From Deltaproteobacteria bacterium (GTDB lineage: Bacteria; Bdellovibrionota_C; UBA2361; SZUA-149; JAITKM01), in NCBI GenBank assembly GCA_031278395.1, contig JAITKM010000009.1:1-38136 (forward strand): a stretch of 38,136 bases of DNA, written 5' to 3'. The notes under the pieces are model-generated. The model ran no database searches, was not told the DNA's origin, and worked only from the letters and a program-made list of their open reading frames with translations. Position 1 is the first letter of the stretch. Each line of letters starts with the position of its first letter. The translations under genes and the position numbers were made by a program. Shown here in pieces: positions 18,387-27,752 of the stretch.

Positions 18387-19121
18387 CTACCCAACTATCT
18401 TTTGAAAAAAATCTTGTTGAAGACTGTCTATACTGGTATTTGGCTTTTCTCTTGAAAGCTTATCAAGCAAAGAATAACCATTATCAAGTAGAATTTTCCA
18501 AAGAAAAACTCCTTTATAAAAGTTATTTAAAGCACATCTATGATAGAAATTTACATTATCATGCATCAGTAGTTCGTAATAATAGATTAGAGAATTAACC
18601 TCTATTGATTTTCTCCCTTTGTCCAACAAAATCAAATCTTGAACTAAGTCTTGCAGCTCATGACTTGTATTCACCAACCCCGACAACATAGCTATTGCTA
18701 ATGTTTTCTTGGCTGTTTCTTGTTCATAAACTACAAACTTATTATAAGTCTTAAGGTCTTCTTCATAAACACTATTATAGACTTTTTGAAGCATTTTTGA
18801 ATAATTGCCCACATATGATGGGCAATCAAAAAAGTTCATCCTAGAACTAACTGCTGCATACAACAACGGTTCAGAAGAATCTTTATCTTTGTTGACTACC
18901 CAAAATAGGCGATATGTCCTACTTTGTTGAATCTCCAAACGTAAAAATTTTTGCCTTGTTGTTCTTTCTCGTTGACAACAATCGACAGGTATAAAACCTT
19001 TGCCAATAAGTTGGATTACAGAATCCGACTTATCAAGATAGGTTTTAGTAATTACAAACGGAGCCATCGGCTGGTCTCCCTTGTCAAATATTCTTTTATA
19101 CAAATCAAAAATGGTTCGCAT
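18387..19121 (-). CDS. Hypothetical protein (244 aa)
   Basis: Long ORF with an AAAGGAG ribosome-binding site and a terminator; family not recognised. Confidence 0.7.
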   Translation of the reverse strand: MRTIFDLYKRIFDKGDQPMAPFVITKTYLDKSDSVIQLIGKGFIPVDCCQRERTTRQKFLRLEIQQSRTYRLFWVVNKDKDSSEPLLYAAVSSRMNFFDCPSYVGNYSKMLQKVYNSVYEEDLKTYNKFVVYEQETAKKTLAIAMLSGLVNTSHELQDLVQDLILLDKGRKSIEVNSLIYYYELLMHDNVNFYHRCALNNFYKGVFLWKILLDNGYSLLDKLSREKPNTSIDSLQQDFFQKIVG

Positions 19122-19368
19122 AAAATACTCCTTTCCTTTTAGCTTTTTTGGAAATTTAAAAAACCTATACCAACTTACAAAGCGCCAATAAAAACCTTAA
19201 TCTTCTATTAACGCTTAAAATATTTACCTGTGATCACTTCTACTCGTATATAATAATGTAGCACAGTTTTCCATTGTTGCGGAAATACAACCCTAACGAA
19301 TTATATTAGGGCGCCCACAAGGACTTACCTTTCTTATGCGGAGCTTATTCTGCAATCCGCAAGCTACG

Positions 19369-21084
19369 TTATTTTTCCTCTTTATTTAACTGTTGCTGTA
19401 ACAAATCTCCAAAAGTAACCACCGTATTACTTTCGTCTTCTAAGTATTGTGAATACTCTTCTTTCTGTTTGCGTTTAGAAGGTTTTAAACTCAAGCTAAT
19501 TCGACGCTCCAGTTTATCTACAGTTGTTACTTCTGCCTCAATTACTTCACCAACTTTATATTTGCTGGCAATATTTTCATCCTTGTTCAAAGGCACTTGA
19601 GAAATATGAATCAACCCCTCAACTCCCTCTTCAAGTTCAACAAAAATACCAAAATCTGTAACATTAGTAATTGTTCCCTTAACTCGCACGCCATTCGGAT
19701 AACGCGCAGGGACAGTTGTCCAAATATCAGGTTCTAATTGTTTAATACCTAGACTTAAACGTTCATTAGTCGGATCAATTTCCAGCACAACCACCTCAAC
19801 TTTATCCCCCTTCTTATATAATTCCCCAATCTCCTTAGAGTCTTTAATGCGTTTAACCCAAGAAAAATCAGAAACATGAACTAAACCGTCAATATCATCT
19901 TTAACATTTACAAAAATACCAAAATCAGTAACCGATCTAACTGTTCCGACTAACCTTGACCCGATTGGAAATTCGCGCTTCAAATCTTCCCATGGATTTG
20001 GAGTTAATTGCTTTAATCCTAAACTAATTCTCTGGTTCTCAGCACTAACTTCAAGCACCACAGCTTCAACTGTATCCCCGACACTAACTACTTTAGACGG
20101 ATGTTTAATTTTCTTTGTCCAACTCATCTCAGAAACATGGATTAACCCTTCAATCCCATCTTCAAGTTTCACAAATGCACCGTAATCAGTTAAACTAACA
20201 ATTTCGCCCTTAACCGTAGAACCAGAATGCACGGTGGATTGCACCTTTTCCCACGGATTTTCATTCAATTGCTTCATACCTAAACTTACACGCTCGGCAT
20301 TTTCGTCATATTTCAAAACCACAACTGGGATAACCTGTCCGACATTTAAAATCTCGTTTGGATGATTAACACGTCCCCACGACATATCAGTAATGTGTAG
20401 CAAACCATCAATACCACCCAAATCAATAAATGCTCCATAATGCGTAACATTCTTGACTGTCCCTTCCATGACCGTGCCTTCAGAAATTTTGTCTATTGTA
20501 TCTTTCTTTAAAGCCGTTCTTTCTTCTTCAAGCACAGCACGTCTTGAAAGCACAATATTTCCACGATCTCTGTTGAATTTCAAAACTTTAAATTCTAAGT
20601 CTTGCCCAACAAACTTATCCAAACTGCGCTGTGGACGAACATCAATCTGTGAGCCAGGCAAGAAAGCTGGCACACCAACATCAACTTGTAGTCCGCCCTT
20701 GACCTTTTGCACTACCCGACCAACAATATGAGTCCCTACCGAGTGAACCTCTTCAATTTTATTCCAAGTCTTCAACTGTTGCGCCCGATCGTGAGAAAGA
20801 ATCATCTCACCATCTTCGCTTTCTGGCGCCAACATTAAAACTTCAATCTCATCACCCATATTAACTGAAATTTTTCCATCACTATCTTTGAACTGATTTA
20901 GCGGAATTAACCCTTCTGACTTATAGCCAATATCAATAACTACATGTTCTTTACTAATTGCAACGACTTTGCCTCTAATTAATTCTCCTTGTTTGCTAGG
21001 ATTGTAACCGCCACCTAGCAAAGATTCAAATTCTTTTTCTAAAACCGCATCAAATTTTTCGTTCATTAAATTTTCATAATTCAT
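19369..21084 (-). CDS. rpsA: 30S ribosomal protein S1
   Basis: Tandem S1 domains (GTVKNVTHYGAFIDLGGIDGLLHITDMSW, GEIVSLTDYGAFVKLEDGIEGLIHVSEMSW, etc.). Start set at MNYENLMNEKF. Confidence 0.95.
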   Translation of the reverse strand: MNYENLMNEKFDAVLEKEFESLLGGGYNPSKQGELIRGKVVAISKEHVVIDIGYKSEGLIPLNQFKDSDGKISVNMGDEIEVLMLAPESEDGEMILSHDRAQQLKTWNKIEEVHSVGTHIVGRVVQKVKGGLQVDVGVPAFLPGSQIDVRPQRSLDKFVGQDLEFKVLKFNRDRGNIVLSRRAVLEEERTALKKDTIDKISEGTVMEGTVKNVTHYGAFIDLGGIDGLLHITDMSWGRVNHPNEILNVGQVIPVVVLKYDENAERVSLGMKQLNENPWEKVQSTVHSGSTVKGEIVSLTDYGAFVKLEDGIEGLIHVSEMSWTKKIKHPSKVVSVGDTVEAVVLEVSAENQRISLGLKQLTPNPWEDLKREFPIGSRLVGTVRSVTDFGIFVNVKDDIDGLVHVSDFSWVKRIKDSKEIGELYKKGDKVEVVVLEIDPTNERLSLGIKQLEPDIWTTVPARYPNGVRVKGTITNVTDFGIFVELEEGVEGLIHISQVPLNKDENIASKYKVGEVIEAEVTTVDKLERRISLSLKPSKRKQKEEYSQYLEDESNTVVTFGDLLQQQLNKEEK

Positions 21085-21142
21085 TATATATAATTCCAAA
21101 TATTAGGGGGTTAATAAAAAATAAAACATAATTCACCATTAG

Positions 21143-21817
21143 TTATGCTTTAACTTTGACTGCCAATAATTCAACTATCTCATCAATATCTAAATCATCA
21201 GTCTTAATAATCTGTGTGGTCTCCGTAATCTTTAATGAATAAATTCCCTTATGTGTATCAGTGTAATCTCGACGCTCTAAATTTTCTTTAATTTCTTCGA
21301 GATTAACGTTTGGGTTACCTTGAGCCAATTGATCTTTTAATCTTCGTTCTGCTCGCACTTCAACTGAGGCTGTTAAATAAAACTTAAACTTGGCATTAGG
21401 AAAAACTATCGAACCTGCATCCCGCCCTTCTAACACCAGTGAACCGTTTAACAACTGCGCCCTTTGCACTTCTGTTGCAACTGTGCGCACTTTAGGAAAC
21501 ATGCTAACTTGACTGGCAAGTAATCCGATGTGTTCGTTAAAAATTTCTTGACTGCACGGCATATTGTTCACGTAAAGCTCAGTTATTCCGGCGGAGTTTA
21601 ATTTAAATTCAAATTTTAAGGATTGGGCTATTTTTTCGAGTTGGTTTTCATCTTTAAGAGAAACTTTTTGCTTTTCAGCCCAAAAAGCCACATTGCGATA
21701 TAATGCACCTGAATTAACATGTAAGAAATATAATTTTTGAGCAAGCTTGCGAGAGACAGTCGATTTACCAGAGGCGACCAGTCCGTCGATGGTTATTACT
21801 ATATGTTTATCTGTCAT
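21143..21817 (-). CDS. cmk: Cytidylate kinase
   Basis: ITIDGLVASGKSTVSRKLA, VNSGALYRNVA, LVLEGRDAGSIVFPNAKFKFYLTASVEVRAERR; adjacent to rpsA. Confidence 0.95.
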   Translation of the reverse strand: MTDKHIVITIDGLVASGKSTVSRKLAQKLYFLHVNSGALYRNVAFWAEKQKVSLKDENQLEKIAQSLKFEFKLNSAGITELYVNNMPCSQEIFNEHIGLLASQVSMFPKVRTVATEVQRAQLLNGSLVLEGRDAGSIVFPNAKFKFYLTASVEVRAERRLKDQLAQGNPNVNLEEIKENLERRDYTDTHKGIYSLKITETTQIIKTDDLDIDEIVELLAVKVKA

Positions 21818-22024
21818 GTATCTTTCATTAAACCCGCCTCTAATTTTAGAAATGCATCCCTCAAAACCGTCCTTGAAAAAACAATTTATCTTCGTTCCTC
21901 GTTAAATTCCCCATCTTTATGACGCACTTTGTGGGGCGGACTTCTACAAGAAATCTATAAAAAAGTAAATAGGTAGAGATTTAGTATAAGAAAAGTTATA
22001 AAATAAGATGGATTTCTTATTTCT

Positions 22025-22139
22025 TCTGGTATAGGGTTACTTAATTTATTATCTTTTTAATAATTATTAGAAAGATAACAAATTAAATTAATTCTATATT
22101 TTTTTCAAAGTCTATATTTCAAAGTAACCCCATACCAGA
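22025..22139. mobile_element. Inverted-repeat (MITE-like) element, subfamily A
   Basis: Left end tctggtatagggttactt; right end aaagtaaccccataccaga. Confidence 0.75.
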
Positions 22140-22162
22140 TCCCTAAAAAATTATAAGGCTAT

Positions 22163-22735
22163 CTAACTTAGCAGTGTCGGTTTTATGATATAGCCTGTTA
22201 ATTTATAAAATACTAATAAAGATAGCAAGATAACTATGGCAAAAACTTTGACATCTATTGGCTGCTTTCCTTCTACATCAACAACACCAAAAACTATATA
22301 AGGATCAGTTTGCTCAGAAATAATTCTTAGTCCAGCGGATGGTAAAGCCTCATATTTATCTATTTGATTATACTTTAAATCCGAAAAATTTTTTAAATAG
22401 TGTTTTTGCATCCCAGATAAAACCAAATTACTTATTTCTACCGTCTTAGGTATAGTTCCAAAATCTAAACGAAATTGGTTAATTTTCTTACTTGGAATAT
22501 CGATACTAACATAGCTGGTTTTAGATAAATCAACCTTTTTTCTAACCGATTGCTTTTCATTAAAATTCTCTTTTGGATCTTCAGTATAAAATACTTGCCA
22601 CTCAATCACCCCCACGCCTTTAGCATTGAAGCTGGCTGTTACCACTTCCTGCTTTTTCACCCAAAGATTTAGATTTATTGTTACCCCAAGTAATACTAAA
22701 GTTAATGCGATACTAATTATTATCCTTTTCCACAT
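22163..22735 (-). CDS. Hypothetical membrane-anchored protein with N- and C-terminal TM segments
   Basis: N-terminal IIISIALTLVLLGVTINLNLW and C-terminal VFAIVILLSLLVFYKLTGY hydrophobic stretches. Confidence 0.65.
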   Translation of the reverse strand: MWKRIIISIALTLVLLGVTINLNLWVKKQEVVTASFNAKGVGVIEWQVFYTEDPKENFNEKQSVRKKVDLSKTSYVSIDIPSKKINQFRLDFGTIPKTVEISNLVLSGMQKHYLKNFSDLKYNQIDKYEALPSAGLRIISEQTDPYIVFGVVDVEGKQPIDVKVFAIVILLSLLVFYKLTGYIIKPTLLS

Positions 22736-22854
22736 TTTCTTAATCTCCTAATCTAGTAAATTATAATAACCTCCTCACTACTTTTGGGTAAGAATTTTAA
22801 TAAACTTAACCTTAAATTTCAAGCAGATCAGCAAAAAAAATAACTTATACTAAA

Positions 22855-23325
22855 TTAAAATCGCACTTCTATTATTTCGTATTCCTTTTCACCACTAGGC
22901 AGCTTGACTTTTGCTACATCATCAACATTTTTACCAATTAATGCTCGCGCTAACGGGGATTTATAAGAAATATACCCCTTTTCTATGACCGCTTCCTCTT
23001 CTCCAATAATTCGCACTATCCGCTCCTCACCACTATCTACATCCGATAAAGTTACTGTCGCACCAAAAACAACTTTTTTGCCAGATAATTTTGAAACATC
23101 AACTATTTCAGCTAAAGAAAGCAACTCCTCAATATAGCGAATTCGCCCTTCTAAAATACTCTGCGCCTCCTTGGCTGCAGAATACTCCGCATTTTCAGAC
23201 AAATCCCCATGCGCTCGCGCTTCCTCAATAGCTCTAATAATTTTACCACGTTCCTCGCCTTTTAATCTTTTTAATTCATCTTGCAAAGCGTTATATCCCT
23301 CTAATGTCATTGGTGCACGTTCCAT
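22855..23325 (-). CDS. greA: Transcription elongation factor GreA
   Basis: APMTLEGYNALQDELKRLKGEERGKIIRAIEEARAHGDLSENAEYSAAKEAQSILEGRI. Confidence 0.97.
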   Translation of the reverse strand: MERAPMTLEGYNALQDELKRLKGEERGKIIRAIEEARAHGDLSENAEYSAAKEAQSILEGRIRYIEELLSLAEIVDVSKLSGKKVVFGATVTLSDVDSGEERIVRIIGEEEAVIEKGYISYKSPLARALIGKNVDDVAKVKLPSGEKEYEIIEVRF

Positions 23326-23329
23326 AATA

Positions 23330-24076
23330 TTACTCTAATCCTATTGTTACTTTTGGTGTTAATTTCTCTCTTATACTATTTTTATCAAGGCCACTCGCAA
23401 CAAGATCTTTCTGCTTAAATGCTCGTTTCAGACTAAATGGCAATAAATCTTTAGGAATAAAATATTTTCCCTCTTTTCCTGGCTCTAACTTGACTTGACC
23501 GTCAGCTACAACTCTAGATCTATCTTTAAAATCAAACACTACCGCAATTCCATCTTGGGTTTGGTTTCCAATATTTTTTATTATCGCTGAACAAGTCGTG
23601 ATATTATAATCATCATCATATTTAATACTAATATCTCCTACTTCTAGTTTTTCTAAAGCTTGCAAGATTCTAACCCCATCATTCATCTGAGATTCAACCT
23701 TAACCCCCGAACTAGTAGTTACTTTTTGAATCCCTGAATTAGGCTTGTCGAGAGCAACATTTTTATTTTCCATAGAGGAATTATTAGCAGTATTATTTTT
23801 CGGTTCCATTTCCTGCGCTTTGGCACGTTTTTCTTTAGCAGCTTTAGCTAACTTTGCCGCGTCAGTAGCTTGATTCAGCCGATTTATCATTTCTTTAGAA
23901 TTATAGCGCGAAAGTTTTGCCGCTACCGCTTCAGTTTTTTTCCCTTTAGGTGGTTTGTTCCCATAATGCACATTACCCTGTTCATCAGTCCATGAATAAA
24001 CCTGCCCCCAGCTCAATGTCGATCGTATAGATATCAAAACCAAAAAACTAATTGTCAGCAAAAGTTTTATATACAT
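23330..24076 (-). CDS. DUF4124-domain exported protein
   Basis: Signal-like N-terminus followed by QVYSWTDEQGNVHYGNKPPKGKK. Confidence 0.8.
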   Translation of the reverse strand: MYIKLLLTISFLVLISIRSTLSWGQVYSWTDEQGNVHYGNKPPKGKKTEAVAAKLSRYNSKEMINRLNQATDAAKLAKAAKEKRAKAQEMEPKNNTANNSSMENKNVALDKPNSGIQKVTTSSGVKVESQMNDGVRILQALEKLEVGDISIKYDDDYNITTCSAIIKNIGNQTQDGIAVVFDFKDRSRVVADGQVKLEPGKEGKYFIPKDLLPFSLKRAFKQKDLVASGLDKNSIREKLTPKVTIGLE

Positions 24077-24098
24077 ATAAAATTTGGAAACTAGAAAT

Positions 24099-24171
24099 GC
24101 GCCCTGAGGGATTCGAACCCCCGACCGACTGGTTCGAAGCCAGCTACTCTATCCAGCTGAGCTAAGAGCGC
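24099..24171 (-). tRNA. tRNA-Arg (TCG), CCA not encoded
   Basis: Reverse complement GCGCTCTTAGCTCAGCTGGATAGAGTAGCTGGCTTCGAACCAGTCGGTCGGGGGTTCGAATCCCTCAGGGCGCA. Confidence 0.93.
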
Positions 24172-24377
24172 ACGAGATAACAAAAACGCTACCTTGTAAT
24201 TAATTCTATCAAAAAAGTCAACAGGATTCATCGTAGGGTTACCACTTACAGGAACTTACGTTTTGTTTTTATCTGGAAGTCAAATCTTAAAATCCATAAA
24301 TAAACCACCACATAGTATTTTTATTTAACTTGCAAAAAATGAGGATAGTAAATTTTATGGTTATTGGATTATTACAA

Positions 24378-25016
24378 TTACTTCGCAGCTGGTAATTTTA
24401 CCCAGTCTGTTAATGTTATCTCACGATGATTATCTTTATAATCAAAATAATCCCAAATAGTTTGGTCAATGGTCGGGCATCCCATAATAAAAGATTTTAA
24501 TTTTCTTTCAATTTTAAAATAACCATATTTTAAAGCTAGTTGTTTTTTTATAAGTTCATCAGAAAAAGCAGATTCTTTATTGAGTAACCATATACTAGTT
24601 GCTACCCCACTACGATGTGTCCCACTATCACAATGAACTAAAACCGGCGTTTCTAATTGGTCATAAATACTAATTAGGTCTAAAATTTTCGGCTTAGATA
24701 AAATCTCGCTGCCTGTCATTGAACAATGATAGTAAACTATGCCTAGGGCTTGCACGATTTCTTCTTCTTGGGCGACAAACTGCTGATCCAGACAAAGATT
24801 GATAACCGTTTTAATTTTATTTTTTGTTAGAACTTCAGTCAAAGTCTTGTCTGACATCTTACCAGCACGATAAAATTTATTTTTGACTATCTCATGAAAA
24901 TTATTTTTAACTACAAGATTAGCGAAATAACTAGTAACTGCAGTTGTATCTGTAATTATTTGTGGAAGTTCCAGGAGAATTAGAATAATAAGCAAGGCAA
25001 TTATAATTTCAAACAT
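24378..25016 (-). CDS. Dual-specificity/tyrosine phosphatase-like protein
   Basis: FYRAGKMSDKTLTEVLTKNKIKTVINLC and catalytic CX5R loop HCDSGTHRSG. Confidence 0.82.
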   Translation of the reverse strand: MFEIIIALLIILILLELPQIITDTTAVTSYFANLVVKNNFHEIVKNKFYRAGKMSDKTLTEVLTKNKIKTVINLCLDQQFVAQEEEIVQALGIVYYHCSMTGSEILSKPKILDLISIYDQLETPVLVHCDSGTHRSGVATSIWLLNKESAFSDELIKKQLALKYGYFKIERKLKSFIMGCPTIDQTIWDYFDYKDNHREITLTDWVKLPAAK

Positions 25017-25869
25017 ATTGTTTTAAGGCGACATTTAATTGATAAGTTAACACAATTCCATGCTCGGCAAACATATTATAAATTTTACTTCGCACATCAC
25101 TTTCAACCTGAGTTTTACTAATCTTCGCACTCAGTAAAGTCCAAATGAATAAATTAAAAACTAACCCATCAGTACTTAAATCAGTTAAAATAACATTCGG
25201 AGCTGGATCTTTTAAAATCGCGGTATGGCTTTGAGCAATTTTTAATAACAGCTCTTGGACTTTTTCTATCTGGCATCCATAATCGACAGTTACTGTTATT
25301 TTAGAACGTATTTTATCATCACTCAAAGTGAGGTTATTAAAACTTTTCTCCAATAACACGCTGTTCGGTACTACAAAATCAATATTATCAAAAAGCAAAA
25401 TCTTGGTACTTCTAGCTCCAATCTGTACTACCTTACCTGATTTATCCTCAATCTCAATAATATCGCCAACCCGAATCGGGCGTTCTAACAAAAGAATTAG
25501 CCCGCTAATAAAGTTATTCATTATATTCTGGCTACCAAAGCCAACCCCAATCGCAACTACACCACCCAAGACAGTGAAAATAGTTAGCGGAACATGCACA
25601 AAATTCAGCACTATGAATACCCAAAGCACCAACAAAATATAAAAAAACAACATTTTAAAAGCTGAGGCTTCACCGGCACTAATACCGAATTTTAACAATA
25701 AACGCTGAGCGACGTTTCTACTAATCCACTTAGAAATAACCCAACCTAACGCCAAAAGGATTAAGGCTAAGATAATTTTTTTAAGTGTCAACGGACTATC
25801 GTCAATCACGAAAAGTCGCAAATTTAAAAACTCGTTTAAATTATTATAAATTTCACTAAAACCAGACAC
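25009..25869 (-). CDS. MscS-family mechanosensitive ion channel
   Basis: GGVVAIGVGFGSQNIMNNFISGLILLLERPIRVGDIIEIEDKSGKVVQIGARSTKI. Confidence 0.93.
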   Translation of the reverse strand: MSGFSEIYNNLNEFLNLRLFVIDDSPLTLKKIILALILLALGWVISKWISRNVAQRLLLKFGISAGEASAFKMLFFYILLVLWVFIVLNFVHVPLTIFTVLGGVVAIGVGFGSQNIMNNFISGLILLLERPIRVGDIIEIEDKSGKVVQIGARSTKILLFDNIDFVVPNSVLLEKSFNNLTLSDDKIRSKITVTVDYGCQIEKVQELLLKIAQSHTAILKDPAPNVILTDLSTDGLVFNLFIWTLLSAKISKTQVESDVRSKIYNMFAEHGIVLTYQLNVALKQYV

Positions 25870-27428
25870 TATTTTTTATCCTTTGTTTTTTCACGTGCAT
25901 ACTTAAATATTGTTTTTCCTAAGTCCAAAACTTCCGCAGTCCGCTGTAAATATAAATTATAACTCTCAATACCTGACTTATAAAAATCAACTTGCTTTTG
26001 CAAAGTGATAGCCAGATTTACATCTTTGACCAGATTCATCTTTAATTCTACAATTTTTACGGAACGCTTCCAAATCGCCAGCTGTAATTCCTTAACTTGG
26101 TAATTCTTTTCTAAAAAAGGTAAAGTTTGTTCTAAATCACTTCGTAAAGCTAACAAATCGTCATAATAAGCCTGTTTGGCTATAATTTTTAAATTACCTT
26201 CCTGAAAATCTTTCTTTAATTTATTTAAGAATAATAAATCCTCAACTAGATTTAAAGCTTCTTTATTAACGTCCATACAAATCTGATAAGCTGTGACTTC
26301 TTCAAGATTCTGATAATGGACAGCCGAGTTTTGAGATTTTTCTAAACTAGCCAAAAACTCCCTCTCACAGGCAGCCAATTTATTTTCATAACTTGAAATA
26401 GACACAGTTAAAGCGACATTATCTTCTCCGATGATCTTTTCAATAAGCGCTAAATCGCTACTGAGAATCCTAGATCTAGGCAAACGTTTTTTTAATTCAG
26501 CCTCTAGTAAGCCAATCCGTGCCAATGAAATCTCTAAAGATAGTTTTAGATTCTTAAGAATTTGGTTATTAATAGCTTGGTTCTGATAAGAAATTTCCGT
26601 AATTAATTCTTTAATATTTTTGGTGTGTTCCAAGGTATCCTGAGCTTTTAGGACTGTATTAGTATTATAAACCATTACAGCTTGATCTTTGGCTACTTCA
26701 TTCTCGCTAATAGTTTTGTCCAAAGCTGAATTTATATTATTTAAATTTTCAATACTTAAATTAGAAAACTTAACATTATCTTTTTCTTTAGCTATTTCAT
26801 CGGTCAGCAAACCTATAATTGAATAAGACAACTCTTTAGGGTCTAGTAAATAGATTAGGCTTTCATCTTTATTTTCACTCAGTTTATTTTTGATTGCGGT
26901 AAAACTCTGTTCCTTCTTAATCTCGCTAATCTCCTGCAAATAAAAAGATTCAAGAGTTGAATTGAAAGAGACTTCCTGAATTAACAATTTTAATAAAGAC
27001 CCTTTTTTTTGTTTTTCAGCAGTTTCTTGGACAACTTTAATTTTTTCTCTATTAGCGCGCAGCGCTCGAATCTTGTTTTTAAGAAACGCAATGCGTTTGT
27101 TGGATTCCCAGTTGAGGTAGTTTTCTAAATTCTCGTTTTCTTCAAAAACATACTGTTCCTCATCAGCCAGATCATCAACTAGATCTAAGCTGGTATTGGA
27201 TTTATGACTTATCACCTGTTCGTTAACGTCTGTCTTGATTCCTGCCAGTTGTTCGATAGTATTTAAGATTATGTTGTTCTGAGGAGTTTCCAAATTTTGT
27301 GATACAGGCGCTGGATTTTGCACATCCTGAAAACTTCTTATTTCTGTTTTAATACTTGGTAGTGCAATAGTCAGCACTATAAACCCACAACCAAAAATAA
27401 TAAAAAAGTTAAGTAATATTTTTTTCAT
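25869..27428 (-). CDS. Hypothetical membrane-anchored coiled-coil protein
   Basis: N-terminal TM segment (FFIIFGCGFIVLTIALP), then long charged helical sequence; stop/start overlap with mscS. Confidence 0.7.
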   Translation of the reverse strand: MKKILLNFFIIFGCGFIVLTIALPSIKTEIRSFQDVQNPAPVSQNLETPQNNIILNTIEQLAGIKTDVNEQVISHKSNTSLDLVDDLADEEQYVFEENENLENYLNWESNKRIAFLKNKIRALRANREKIKVVQETAEKQKKGSLLKLLIQEVSFNSTLESFYLQEISEIKKEQSFTAIKNKLSENKDESLIYLLDPKELSYSIIGLLTDEIAKEKDNVKFSNLSIENLNNINSALDKTISENEVAKDQAVMVYNTNTVLKAQDTLEHTKNIKELITEISYQNQAINNQILKNLKLSLEISLARIGLLEAELKKRLPRSRILSSDLALIEKIIGEDNVALTVSISSYENKLAACEREFLASLEKSQNSAVHYQNLEEVTAYQICMDVNKEALNLVEDLLFLNKLKKDFQEGNLKIIAKQAYYDDLLALRSDLEQTLPFLEKNYQVKELQLAIWKRSVKIVELKMNLVKDVNLAITLQKQVDFYKSGIESYNLYLQRTAEVLDLGKTIFKYAREKTKDKK

Positions 27429-27752
27429 AAAAATTAGTAACGCTTCAGTTCGTTGCCATGATATTTGATAAAACTCACAGGATATCGATATATTTTTAGC
27501 AACAACATTTTCGGCAAGTAACAGATTTTCATAAAATCTAAAATCATAATATATTCCTATCTTACTATGCGGTTTTATTTTTTCATTGGCATTTCACTGG
27601 TATCGAGTTCTTTATTTTTTAAAAATTTCCAACAAAACTTATGCTTAAAAATGACTCATAGCAAGATTTTTCAACTTGCGAGTTTTGGTTAGTAATGTTT
27701 TATCTCTCTGGCTTCAAGACTGAAAATAGCTATCAATTATTATGCAATTATT

